Below are positions 1-7,076 of a stretch of 53,266 bases of DNA, piece by piece. Under the pieces are notes generated by a model. The model had not been told where the DNA came from, ran no database searches, and saw only the letters and a program-made list of their open reading frames with translations. The DNA lies in NCBI GenBank assembly GCA_017505745.1, contig JAFVOP010000018.1, positions 1 to 53,266 on the forward strand. Direction: 5' to 3'. The stretch is from Clostridia bacterium. Its GTDB lineage: Bacteria; Bacillota; Clostridia; Oscillospirales; CAG-272. The translations under genes were made by a program, and so were the position numbers. The stretch's first letter is position 1, and every line of letters starts with the position of its first letter.

Positions 1-150
1 CGGAAAGTCTTCCTCTGAAGAGGTCGAAGTCGAAACCGGCGTTGAAGTTCGTGTTGGTCTCCCAGGTGATGTCAGGATTTCCGATCGAGCCCCTCTTGAT
101 ACCGATCTCACCGTCACTGTTTGTGATCGAGCGCGCTTTTGCGAATGCGG
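1..150 (-). CDS. Fragment of SusC/RagA-type TonB-dependent receptor (partial, both ends missing)
   Basis: Reading the minus strand in the frame whose codons end at position 2 gives a peptide containing GNPDITWET, then FNAGFDFDLF and RGRLS. This is the C-terminal barrel signature of SusC/RagA outer-membrane receptors (GNPxLxWExTxxFNxGxDFxLFxxRLS), which take up glycans in Bacteroidota. No Bacillota protein with an outer-membrane barrel is expected here. The frame runs off the left edge. Upstream, near 130-165, it loses coding character exactly where the neighbouring membrane-protein frame takes over. I infer a chimeric contig edge rather than a real fusion; a recent transfer is possible but less likely. 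Confidence 0.6.
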
Positions 151-1017
151 AAGCACCAGACCGATCACCAAGAACGGGATCGGGGCCAGGAATCCGAGGA
201 ACACCAGGCACACCCAGAATCCCGCAACCGACGAGTCTGATCCGTATACCGGATATTCGGGCTCTCCACTGCTTTGCTCGTGCGTGTATACCGTAGAACG
301 AACGGCATAATCGCGCACCGTATCCTCAATGGCTTCGGTCAAACCGTCATCCAACGGGGTAAGCTCCACGCTTCCCTTGCGGTAGGAGAAATTTCCGTCG
401 GCATCGAAATACTGATTGCCGAGCGTCCGATAATCGAGATAATAGAGCGTGTCGTCCAGCACATAGATCGCACCGCTCACATAGGCGATCGCGTCGGTGG
501 CCTCGTACGCCACCAGATCGTGCCGCTCCACGCGCTTCAATTCGGATACGTCCACTTGGCGCTTGGCGGAAGTCACCGCCGCTTGACTCATCCCCTCATA
601 CACGGAACGCTCCAGCACCGCACATTCCCGGCTATACGGATCCTTCAAGCGATAGGTGGCCACCTCTCCCTCCACAAAGGCATCCAGGGCTTGCGTGCCG
701 GCCTCGGTGGCGTAGATCATCGAATTGACTCCCCACACGATCTCGGTATCCACGTCTGCCGCGCTGATATTCCAATAATCTCCTTCCACACGGAAATACA
801 GTGTTTGATAAAATTCATATACCTTGGCAGAATCGGGATAGAGACGGAAAGGCGCCGTGTCGTACAGCCGATACACGCGATCCCCGCGGGTAAGCACGGT
901 ATCGTCCTCGGAAAGACTCCACTCTACAACCGCCGCCGATGCCGACACCGCAAGGAGCTGCGCCAACACCAACAGGCAAAGCAGAATTGGAGAAAATCTC
1001 TTTAAGATTCGTTTCAT
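150..1017 (-). CDS. Membrane-anchored exported protein of unknown function (3' end missing or replaced)
   Basis: Last gene of the GntR/ABC operon. It starts at ATG 1017, preceded by AAGGAGGTG, 12 bases after the permease stop. The N-terminus (basic MKRILKR, then a hydrophobic run ending SASA) is a signal peptide. About 235 extracytoplasmic residues follow, rich in Tyr, Asp, Val and Thr, and then a hydrophobic segment around residues 268-290 (FWVCLVFLGF...FLVIGLVLP). I recognise no family. This layout resembles other secreted, C-terminally anchored proteins near ABC exporters, but no function can be assigned. The frame stays open to the window edge, but below about position 150 its translation turns into Ser/Thr/Arg-rich nonsense while another frame reads as a TonB receptor. 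The true C-terminus is therefore probably missing. Confidence 0.6.
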
Positions 1018-1029
1018 ACAGGCACCTCC

Positions 1030-1899
1030 TTACGCGAGATTGAGCTTGCGTTCCAGCCGGCTCAGGGTCATACAGTAAAACGTACATGCCAGCGTTGCCA
1101 CAACGGCGCAGCAGGCCAACAGGACCACCCCAACGGCGCTTCGGGAAAGCCACAGAGAAGCATCCGCAAGCAACACCATCATGCCGTCCACGATCGAAAT
1201 ACCGCCAAACAGGAAGACAAATTCCAACACGAACGAAAGGATCATGTTCACCAGGTAATAGATTCCGATCGCGGCCAGTATTTTCATTTTTTTCGCGATT
1301 ATCGATCCTACGGTGATGCAAAAATGGATCAGACTGATCGAAAAGAGGCCAAGGGCAACCAGCAGGAGCAGCACCTCCAACGCATATACGATCACCCAAC
1401 CGCCGGCCGCGCTCCAAAGATGCAGGAAAAAGGAACCGATCTCCTGCAAGGCCACGAAATTGAAAAATCCTCCGTTGTATGCGGGCGGTGCAAACAGGCA
1501 GATCAGGAAGATACTCACTGCATACAGCGCCACGTGCAGTGCCATCCAGATCAGGGCGTTTACGGTCTTGGAAAGGAGCAACAGCTTCCGACTGGTGGGA
1601 AGCGTGAAGGTGAGATATCCTTCGTCGGTATAAAAATTCTTATAAAATCGGAAATACACCAAAACCAGGGTCACGAAGATCGAGGAATAGATCCCCAAGA
1701 ACAACAAAACCAACATCAGCATGGCAATTGAGGTGGCAAACGTCATGGTTACTCCAACATATCCAACGGATTCGAGATTGGAGATGACAAAGCGGAGCAA
1801 AAACGCCGCCACGGTGGAAGCCCCCAGAACGCTGACGGCAAGAATCCACCACACGTTCCAGATCGCCTTCATATCATATTTCAATAGCTTTTTGAACAT
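1030..1899 (-). CDS. ABC-2-type transporter permease
   Basis: A 289-residue polytopic membrane protein with about six hydrophobic segments. The first is just after the N-terminus (WNVWWILAVSVLGASTVAAFLL) and the last is close to the C-terminus (AVGVVLLACCAVVATLACTFYC). The topology and the N-terminal MFKKLLKYDMKA are typical of ABC-2 permeases that pair with YtrB/BcrA-type ATPases. It overlaps the end of the ATPase gene by 19 bases and has GGGAGG upstream of its ATG, so the two are probably translated together. The substrate is unknown; related systems export antimicrobial peptides or respond to cell-envelope stress. Family assignment is good, transport role is inferred. Confidence 0.8.
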   Translation of the reverse strand: MFKKLLKYDMKAIWNVWWILAVSVLGASTVAAFLLRFVISNLESVGYVGVTMTFATSIAMLMLVLLFLGIYSSIFVTLVLVYFRFYKNFYTDEGYLTFTLPTSRKLLLLSKTVNALIWMALHVALYAVSIFLICLFAPPAYNGGFFNFVALQEIGSFFLHLWSAAGGWVIVYALEVLLLLVALGLFSISLIHFCITVGSIIAKKMKILAAIGIYYLVNMILSFVLEFVFLFGGISIVDGMMVLLADASLWLSRSAVGVVLLACCAVVATLACTFYCMTLSRLERKLNLA

Positions 1900-2600
1900 C
1901 TGAACACCTCCCGGAACAGTTCGTCAAGTGATTGTCCCTTCTCGGCGCGCACCTCGTCGGCAACGCCCGAAAGCAGGATCTGTCCGCCGTATCCCATAAA
2001 CGCGAATTCGTCCAGGATCGGCTCAATGTCATGAATGAGGTGCGTAGTGATCACCACGGTAGCCTCGGGGTTATAGTTGCCGATGATGGTCTGCAAAATG
2101 TAATCGCGCGCGGCGGGATCCACGCCTGCAATCGGCTCGTCGAGCAAATAGAGCCTTGCGCGGCGTGCCATCACCATAATCAGCTGGACTTTTTCCTTAT
2201 TTCCCTTGGAAAGCGTTTTCAGCTTTGCCTTGGTATCAATGCCAAGATCCCCCAGCATCTTTTCTGCCGCCGCCACGTCGAAATCGGCATAGAACTCCGA
2301 AAAATAGGCAATCAGCTCCTCCACGCGCATCCAGGTATTGAAATAGGTACGCTCGGGCAAATACGAGATCCACGCGTTGGTCCTCTCGCTCCGCGGCTCG
2401 CCGCAAACGTAGATCTCCCCGCTATCGGGCACCAAAATGCCGCTGACCAGCTTCATAAGCGTGGATTTTCCGCACCCGTTGGGGCCTAAAAGCCCGACGA
2501 TCTTTCCGCTCGGGAGCGAGCAATTTAAATAATTCAATACCGGATATCCGTTTTTGTAGCTCTTGCACAGATTGGTGCAAGTGAGAACGGGAACACTCAT
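1881..2600 (-). CDS. ABC transporter ATP-binding protein
   Basis: A 239-residue cytoplasmic ATPase that would power the adjacent permease. Visible motifs: Walker A GPNGCGKST near residue 40, a signature-like LSKGNKEKVQ near residue 130 (degenerate relative to LSGGQ), Walker B LYLLDEP followed by the D-loop GVDP, and the switch His in TTHLIHD. Length and order fit the YtrB/YhcG/BcrA group. Its ATG overlaps the TGA of the GntR gene (ATGA), indicating translational coupling. Confidence 0.92.
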   Translation of the reverse strand: MSVPVLTCTNLCKSYKNGYPVLNYLNCSLPSGKIVGLLGPNGCGKSTLMKLVSGILVPDSGEIYVCGEPRSERTNAWISYLPERTYFNTWMRVEELIAYFSEFYADFDVAAAEKMLGDLGIDTKAKLKTLSKGNKEKVQLIMVMARRARLYLLDEPIAGVDPAARDYILQTIIGNYNPEATVVITTHLIHDIEPILDEFAFMGYGGQILLSGVADEVRAEKGQSLDELFREVFRCSKSY

Positions 2601-2959
2601 ACCGTCTCCTCCTTTTCCATGTAGTGTATCAATTCTTTCTTTGAGATCCCCAGCTCCTTGGCCTCGGAAAGAAAGCCTTTCACCAGCTCCCGCCGCATCT
2701 GCTCTCCCGCCTCGCGCAGGACCGCAACGTCGGAGGTGACAAAGCGCCCCACCGTGCCGCGGGCGTTCAAAAGCCCCTCCTGCTCCAACAAAGTCAGCGC
2801 CTTTTGCATCGTGTTCGGGTTTACCGCCGCTTCAAAGGCAAGCTGGCGTACCGACGGGATCTGCTCCTCCGGCCGATACTTTCCTTGCAGGATCTCCTTT
2901 CTCAAATGGCGCGCGATCTGTAAAAAGACCGGCTCCTTTTGATTGAATTTCCATCCCAC
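2597..2959 (-). CDS. GntR-family transcriptional regulator, YtrA subfamily
   Basis: A 120-residue DNA-binding protein. The N-terminal winged helix (residues 10-75) contains the GntR pattern PVFLQIARHLRKEILQGKY...IPSVRQLA...NPNTMQKALTLLEQEGLL, followed by only a short helical tail. That size is typical of the YtrA subfamily, which regulates the ABC operon it heads. The start is GTG at 2959, with GGAGGAG upstream. A perfect palindrome (ATTGTA-CTAA-TACAAT, 2986-3001) lies at the promoter and is the obvious autoregulatory site. Confidence 0.88.
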   Translation of the reverse strand: MGWKFNQKEPVFLQIARHLRKEILQGKYRPEEQIPSVRQLAFEAAVNPNTMQKALTLLEQEGLLNARGTVGRFVTSDVAVLREAGEQMRRELVKGFLSEAKELGISKKELIHYMEKEETV

Positions 2960-2985
2960 TCTGTCGATCTCCTCCTTTCTGTACC

Positions 2986-3029
2986 ATTGTACTAATACAA
3001 TAATACATCAAAAGAACGCGGTTGTCAAG
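2986..3029 (-). promoter_or_regulatory. Promoter and operator palindrome of the GntR/ABC operon
   Basis: Minus-strand -35 TTGACA (3024-3029) and -10 TATTAT (3000-3005, 18-base spacer). The perfect palindrome ATTGTA-CTAA-TACAAT (2986-3001) begins at the downstream edge of the -10. Binding there would block initiation, as expected for YtrA-type autorepression. Confidence 0.65.
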
Positions 3030-3143
3030 TCCTTTTTGGGGAAAACTTTCCAAAAAAGTTTTTTGAAAGTTTTTTTATAAAAAATATTGACAAAATCGCT
3101 TTTTTACGCTATAATAGACGCGTTATGTTCCAAATGTGAATAT

Positions 3144-3219
3144 GCTGGTGTAGCACAGTCGGTAGTGCAGCTGATTCGTAATCAGCAGGTCGTGTGTTCG
3201 AGTCACATCACCAGCTCCA
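3144..3219 (+). tRNA. tRNA-Thr (anticodon CGT)
   Basis: Complete cloverleaf: acceptor GCTGGTG pairs with CACCAGC; D-arm within GCACAGTCGGTAGTGC; anticodon stem GCTGA/TCAGC with loop TTCGTAA, so the anticodon is CGT reading ACG; T-arm GTGTG-TTCGAGT-CACAT. The discriminator is T3216 and CCA is encoded at 3217-3219. The gene is followed directly by its own terminator. Confidence 0.95.
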
Positions 3220-3251
3220 AAAAAAGCCTGTTTTCATGACAGGCTTTTTTT
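3220..3251 (+). terminator. Intrinsic terminator of tRNA-Thr
   Basis: A run of A, then AGCCTG...CAGGCT and seven T. It starts immediately after the encoded CCA. Confidence 0.9.
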
Positions 3252-3257
3252 GACAAA

Positions 3258-3371
3258 ACTTCCCCTTTGGGGAAGGATTCGTAATTTGCCCTACGGGCAA
3301 TGTTGCATCAGGTCACGTGTCGAGTCACATCACCGGCTCCAAGAAGCCTATCTTTCAAAGATAGGCTTTTT
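3258..3371 (+). repeat. tRNA-Thr-derived tandem unit 1
   Basis: About 114 bases. It has a CTTCCCC-TTT-GGGGAAG hairpin, the anticodon-loop sequence GATTCGTAAT, an inserted TTGCCC-TAC-GGGCAA hairpin, then the T-arm/acceptor 3' half of the upstream tRNA-Thr (one base lost in the T-loop; CACCGGCTCCA in place of CACCAGCTCCA). It ends in its own terminator, AGCCTATCTTTCAAAGATAGGCTTTTT. The 5' half of a tRNA is absent, so this is not a functional tRNA gene. Confidence 0.8.
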
Positions 3372-3485
3372 GCTTCCCCTTCGGGGAAGGATTCGTAATT
3401 TGCCCTGCGGGCAATGTTGCAGCAGGTCGTGTGTTCGAGTCACATCACCAGCTCCAAGAAGCCAAGGCAAAGTCCTTGGCTTTTT
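3372..3485 (+). repeat. tRNA-Thr-derived tandem unit 2
   Basis: Same architecture as unit 1 (CTTCCCC-TTC-GGGGAAG, GATTCGTAAT, TTGCCC-TGC-GGGCAA, tRNA 3' half ending CACCAGCTCCA). The terminator is different: AGCCAAGG...CCTTGGCT then five T. Both stem arms have changed together relative to units 1 and 3, so pairing is kept while the sequence changes. Confidence 0.8.
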
Positions 3486-3606
3486 GCTTCCCCTTCGGGG
3501 AAGGATTCGTAATTTGCCCTGCGGGCAATGTTGCATCAGGTCACGTGTTCGAGTCACATCACCAGCTCCAAAAGCCTATCTTCCAAAGATAGGCTTTTTT
3601 GCTTCC
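3486..3606 (+). repeat. tRNA-Thr-derived tandem unit 3 and truncated start of a fourth
   Basis: A third 115-base copy ends in the terminator AGCCTATCTTCCAAAGATAGGCT plus six T (to 3600). It is followed by GCTTCC (3601-3606), the first bases of another unit that breaks off. The tandem arrangement and constant period point to duplication of a whole tRNA-tail-plus-terminator unit. Confidence 0.75.
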
Positions 3607-3620
3607 AATTCAAAATATTC

Positions 3621-3649
3621 TTGCAAACCGTTGAACTTCGTGCTATAAT
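3621..3649 (+). promoter_or_regulatory. Promoter of the GH28-like gene
   Basis: -35 TTGCAA (3621-3626), 17-base spacer ending TGC, -10 TATAAT (3644-3649): an extended -10 promoter about 70 bases before the start codon. Confidence 0.8.
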
Positions 3650-3719
3650 AGGCTTGATAAGACCGATCGGCGCGGTGCGTGCCGTTGGACAAAGAATGAA
3701 CATGCAAGGAGATACGAGG

Positions 3720-5096
3720 ATGAAAAACGGAAGATGGTCCGTGGTCGATTTCGGCGCGGTCAAGAATGTGGAAGCTGCACAAACCGAGGCGTTTCAAAAA
3801 GCGCTGGACGCCTGTTTTTTGGCAGGAGGCGGTGAGGTGGTTGTTCCCGAGGGCAACTACGTCATCGGCGATATCCGCATCCGCAGTAATACCACGCTGC
3901 ATCTTTTGGAGCATGCGGTACTGTTGGGCAGCACCGACCCGAAGGATTACGTACACATCAATGAGGATCCTTTGGAGCCGCTCCCCGAGGAGCAGAACAC
4001 GCTCGCGCATTGGTATTCGCCCCGCCAATGGAAGGAGATGGGCGGCGGCTTTAAAAAGCATCTGTATACCGCGGGAAGCTACTGGAACTACGGGCTGATC
4101 CGCGCGGTTTACGCCGAAAATATTGCCGTGATCGGTGAAGAGGGCTCCCGCATTGACGGACGGAACGTCTATGATCCCGAGGGCGAGGAAAAATACCGCG
4201 GACCGCATGGAATCAACATGCATTTCTGCAAAAACGTCACTCTTCGCGGCTATACGGTGGTCAATGCAAGCAACTGGGCGCACGCGATTTTCCAATCCGA
4301 GAACATCACCTTTGATCACCTCACGGTGTTGGCGGGTCATGACGCCCTGCACACCCGCGCTTGCAGCAATGTAACGATGACCAACTGCAAGCTGATCACG
4401 GGCGACGATGGCGTGGCGGGATTTGATAATCTGAACGTGGTGGTGCGCAATTGCGAGATCAGCTCGGCATGCAGCGCCTTCCGCTACGGCGGAAACAACA
4501 TTCTGGTAGAGGATTGCCAAATTTACGGCCCCTGCCCTTATCAGTTCCGCGGCTCGTTCACGCGCGAAGAAAAGATCGCGGGCGCAACCGTCTCCGAGCG
4601 CGGGCGCAACAACATGCTCAGCTTTTGGACCAACTTTGTTACCGACGATCTCCCGGTACGCAAGCCCGCGGGCAAGGTCATGCTTCGCAACTGCACCGTC
4701 AAGAATGCCGACCGCCTGCTCCACCTCAATCTGTCGGGCAACGAATCCTGGCAGCGCGGCACACCGCCTACCGACATTACCTTTGAAAACATCACCGCCG
4801 AGGGCATCAAAATGGGGCTCACGGCCTACGGAATCGAAGGCTCTCCCATGAAGCTGACGCTGAGAAACGTCAACTACACCTATCATGAGGAGGCGGCAGA
4901 GTCTCCCCTGTTCCGCGTGGCGCATTGCGACGAAATTGAACTGGAAAACGTCACGGTAAACGGGTATACCGGAGCTTCCCTGATCCGTGCTTGGTCGGAC
5001 GGCACGAAGGTTACCGCCAAAGGCTTTTCCTGCAATCTCAACGGCGGAGAAATGCTCGTTCGAGCCGACGAGGAATTCGTTTGCCGTCCGATCTGA
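3720..5096 (+). CDS. Right-handed parallel beta-helix protein, glycoside hydrolase family 28-like
   Basis: A 458-residue protein from ATG 3720 (AAGGAG 7 bases upstream). The N-terminal VDFGAVKN...TEAFQKALDAC...GGGEVVVPEGNYVIG is the opening of polygalacturonase/GH28 and pectate-lyase-3 helices. Repeated short coil motifs (NVTLRGYTVVNASN, NITFDHLTV, NVTMTNCKLITGDDG) form the helix. GDD (residues 228-230) matches the catalytic Asp pair region of GH28. The other GH28 signatures (GHG, RIK) are not clear, so activity on galacturonan or a related glycan is inferred. There is no signal peptide, so it probably acts in the cytoplasm on imported oligosaccharides. It is monocistronic, with its own strong promoter. 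Confidence 0.78.
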   Translation: MKNGRWSVVDFGAVKNVEAAQTEAFQKALDACFLAGGGEVVVPEGNYVIGDIRIRSNTTLHLLEHAVLLGSTDPKDYVHINEDPLEPLPEEQNTLAHWYSPRQWKEMGGGFKKHLYTAGSYWNYGLIRAVYAENIAVIGEEGSRIDGRNVYDPEGEEKYRGPHGINMHFCKNVTLRGYTVVNASNWAHAIFQSENITFDHLTVLAGHDALHTRACSNVTMTNCKLITGDDGVAGFDNLNVVVRNCEISSACSAFRYGGNNILVEDCQIYGPCPYQFRGSFTREEKIAGATVSERGRNNMLSFWTNFVTDDLPVRKPAGKVMLRNCTVKNADRLLHLNLSGNESWQRGTPPTDITFENITAEGIKMGLTAYGIEGSPMKLTLRNVNYTYHEEAAESPLFRVAHCDEIELENVTVNGYTGASLIRAWSDGTKVTAKGFSCNLNGGEMLVRADEEFVCRPI

Positions 5097-5229
5097 ACCG
5101 CATTCAACGTTTGGTTGAGTGAAAAAACGCCGTTTGGTTGTACAAAAAACGGCAAAAACAACGTCTGTTCGCTTCCATTGCGGTGCCAAATATGCTATAC
5201 TGATGGCATCAACGGAAAGGAGTGATGAT

Positions 5230-5739
5230 ATGGACATCACGTTAGGAAAACGAATTGCGGCCTTGCGCCGTCAAAAAGGCATGCGACAGGAGGATCTCGC
5301 GCAACAGCTCGGGCTCACCTCACAGGCCGTGAGCAAATGGGAGAACGATCTCACCTCCCCCGACATCAGTATTCTGCCGCAGCTGGCTTCGCTCCTCGGA
5401 GTCAGCGTGGACGAGCTTCTCACGGGCACGGGCAAGCAGACCGAGCGCGAGCCCGAGGTCAAGCTGCTTCCCGCGGAAGAACGGAAGGATCTTAAGGACA
5501 TGATGCTTCGCATTGTGGTCGATTCCAAGGACGGTAACAACGTGCGCGTCAATCTTCCCATGCCCTTGGTGCAAGCGGCGATCGACATGGGAATGGAAAT
5601 GTCGCAGGTCTCGGGGAATCAATCGCTCAAAGGAATTGACCTCAAACAGATTTTGGATCTGGTACATCAGGGTGTGATTGGAAATCTGGTCGAGGTGGAA
5701 TCCTCGGACGGCGATACGGTCCGCATCTTTGTGGAGTAA
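5230..5739 (+). CDS. XRE-family regulator with C-terminal SHOCT-like (DUF2089/YvlB-type) domain
   Basis: 169 residues from ATG 5230, behind GGAAAGGAG. Residues 5-60 are a Cro/CI helix-turn-helix (RIAALRRQKGMRQEDLAQQLGLTSQAVSKWE split across the helices). After a linker, residues 95-169 contain VRVNLPMPLVQAAIDMG...LKGIDLKQILDLV...GNLVEVESSDGDTVRIFVE. This matches the SHOCT-like domain found at the C-terminus of DUF2089 proteins and in YvlB, a group linked in Bacillus to envelope-stress genes. A TGC-TATACT -10 lies near 5191-5199. It is followed 3 bases later by a small partner gene with a similar C-terminal end. Confidence 0.78.
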   Translation: MDITLGKRIAALRRQKGMRQEDLAQQLGLTSQAVSKWENDLTSPDISILPQLASLLGVSVDELLTGTGKQTEREPEVKLLPAEERKDLKDMMLRIVVDSKDGNNVRVNLPMPLVQAAIDMGMEMSQVSGNQSLKGIDLKQILDLVHQGVIGNLVEVESSDGDTVRIFVE

Positions 5740-5742
5740 GTC

Positions 5743-5988
5743 ATGAAGATCGTCATTCGGGAAGAAGAGCGGAAAACACGCACCTTTCAATTGCCCTCGG
5801 CACTACTCCTGAACCGCTTTTCGGCAATGCTGATTCGCCGCGCGCTCAAAAAGAAGGGAGTAACCGTCACGCGAAAGCAAACCGCGCGATTTTTGAAGGC
5901 TCTCAAGCACTACAAATGCGAGCACAGGGATTGGAAATTGCTTGAGATCTGCGACAAAAAGAATCAACACGTAGAAATCACGCTTTGA
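5743..5988 (+). CDS. Small conserved protein, partner of the SHOCT-like regulator
   Basis: An 81-residue basic protein starting 3 bases after the regulator stop; GGAG of its ribosome site lies inside the upstream gene's end. N-terminal MKIVIREEE...FQLPSALLLNRF, then a basic helix (LIRRALKKKG), ending DWKLLEICDKKNQHVEITL. The ending parallels the regulator's LVEVESSDGDTVRIFVE, so both may share a beta-strand module. Small proteins of this layout sit next to YvlB/DUF2089-type genes in other Bacillota. The function is unknown; a role in the same regulatory module is inferred from the tight spacing. Confidence 0.65.
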   Translation: MKIVIREEERKTRTFQLPSALLLNRFSAMLIRRALKKKGVTVTRKQTARFLKALKHYKCEHRDWKLLEICDKKNQHVEITL

Positions 5989-5993
5989 TATGC

Positions 5994-6024
5994 AAAAACG
6001 GCAGAAGAAATTCTGCCGTTTTTC
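5994..6024 (+). terminator. Intrinsic terminator
   Basis: AAAAACGGCAGAA-GAAA-TTCTGCCGTTTTT directly after the small partner gene. It ends this operon before rsmA. Confidence 0.88.
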
Positions 6025-6101
6025 TTGCATTTTCCATGCAAATATGGTAAAATGTTGGAAGAGAATGAAACATCCGAGACAGATCGGAGGAAAGAGCGAT
6101 C

Positions 6102-6968
6102 ATGAATTTATGTGACATCAAAACCGTAAAGCAGATCATGGCGATGTTCCACTTCACCTTTCGCAAGGAATTCGGCCAGAACTTTTTAACCGACCGCATG
6201 GTGGTGGAGGACATTGCCGACGCGTGCTGTATGGACGAGAACAGTACCGTTTTGGAGATTGGTCCCGGAATTGGCACGTTGACCTACGAGCTGGCACTCC
6301 GTCGCCGCCGGGTGGTCTCCTTGGAGATCGACCGCGGGCTGATCCCGGTTCTCGACTTCACGCTTGGTGAATTTGACAACGTGCGCGTGATCAACGAGGA
6401 CGTAATGCAAACCGATCTGGAAGCGCTCCTGGCTCCCTATTTTGCCGAGGGTCCGGTTTCGGTGTGCGCCAATCTTCCCTACTACATCACCACGCCGATT
6501 CTCATGAAGCTGCTCGAAAGTCGGCTCCCCTTCGACTATATCACGGTCATGATCCAAGCCGAAGTAGCCGACCGCCTCGCCGCCAAGGCCGGAAGCAAGG
6601 ATTACGGCGCGATCACTGCGGTGCTTGCCTACTACGGCGAGACCGAAAAGCTCTTTACCGTCCCTGCCGACCGCTTTGTGCCCGCGCCCAAGGTCAATTC
6701 CTCGGTCATCCGCATCAAGCTTTACAAGGAACGCCCCTATCATCCGCGGGACGAGGCCCTGCTCTTCCGCACCATCAAGGCGGCGTTCGGGCAGCGTCGG
6801 AAAACGCTGGTCAACGCCCTGGGCGCCGGCTTCCCGGAGCTTTCGCGCGAGCAGATCACGGATACCGTTACTGCCTGCGGCCACGATCTCAACGTCCGCG
6901 GCGAGCGCCTTGACATTGCGCAGTTTGTCGAACTGTCGGATCGGATTTATGAGATTTTAAAGAAATAA
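6102..6968 (+). CDS. rsmA: 16S rRNA (adenine(1518)-N(6)/adenine(1519)-N(6)) dimethyltransferase
   Basis: A 288-residue SAM-dependent methyltransferase that dimethylates two adjacent adenosines in helix 45 of 16S rRNA during small-subunit assembly. Motifs: N-terminal KEFGQNFLTD, SAM-binding VLEIGPGIGTLTYELA near residue 50, acidic VSLEID, catalytic NLPYYITTPI near residue 125, and the C-terminal FGQRRKTLVNAL helix typical of KsgA/RsmA. Length is normal. The start at 6102 follows GGAGGAAAGAG. A second copy of the last 207 bases lies at 8555-8761, beyond the SulP gene. Confidence 0.96.
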   Translation: MNLCDIKTVKQIMAMFHFTFRKEFGQNFLTDRMVVEDIADACCMDENSTVLEIGPGIGTLTYELALRRRRVVSLEIDRGLIPVLDFTLGEFDNVRVINEDVMQTDLEALLAPYFAEGPVSVCANLPYYITTPILMKLLESRLPFDYITVMIQAEVADRLAAKAGSKDYGAITAVLAYYGETEKLFTVPADRFVPAPKVNSSVIRIKLYKERPYHPRDEALLFRTIKAAFGQRRKTLVNALGAGFPELSREQITDTVTACGHDLNVRGERLDIAQFVELSDRIYEILKK

Positions 6969-6988
6969 TTTTTGGAGAGAATATTTTT

Positions 6989-7016
6989 GTGGGAGACCTT
7001 CTTGAAGAAGGTCCCC
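6989..7016. repeat. Palindromic repeat element downstream of rsmA
   Basis: GTGGGAGACCTTCTTGAAGAAGGT followed by a C run, 20 bases after the rsmA stop. It is a diverged relative of the GTGGGAA...TTCCCAC palindromes after ilvC (27587-27616) and after the M18 peptidase (52926-52953). All three read in the sense of the upstream gene and are followed by CCCTYCAA-like sequence. Confidence 0.6.
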
Positions 7017-7032
7017 CCTCCAATACCTCTTA

Positions 7033-7069
7033 TAAAAAGAGGGATGCTTCTGCGGGAAGCGTCCCTCTT
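7033..7069 (-). terminator. Intrinsic terminator of the SulP gene
   Basis: On the minus strand, AAGAGGGACGCTTC pairs with GAAGCATCCCTCTT (one mismatch) and is followed by TTTTATAAG. It starts 8 bases after the SulP stop and may also stop transcripts from rsmA. Confidence 0.75.
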
Positions 7070-7076
7070 CGTTTCG

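Noticed and set aside
3258-3606. CRISPR-like array
   Set aside because: The 114-115 base period has no unique spacers and short repeats; the units are near-identical throughout and derive from the tRNA.
3250-3648. Open frames on both strands across the tRNA-derived repeats, including a peptide with VTRTHD
   Set aside because: They are translations of repeated tRNA T-arm sequence. Peptides of this type are common false genes; there is no ribosome site and the frame follows the repeat period.
3576-5240. Long minus-strand frame of 554 residues opposite the GH28-like gene
   Set aside because: A shadow frame caused by high third-position GC; composition rich in His, Arg and Val, no ribosome site, and the plus strand has clear family motifs.
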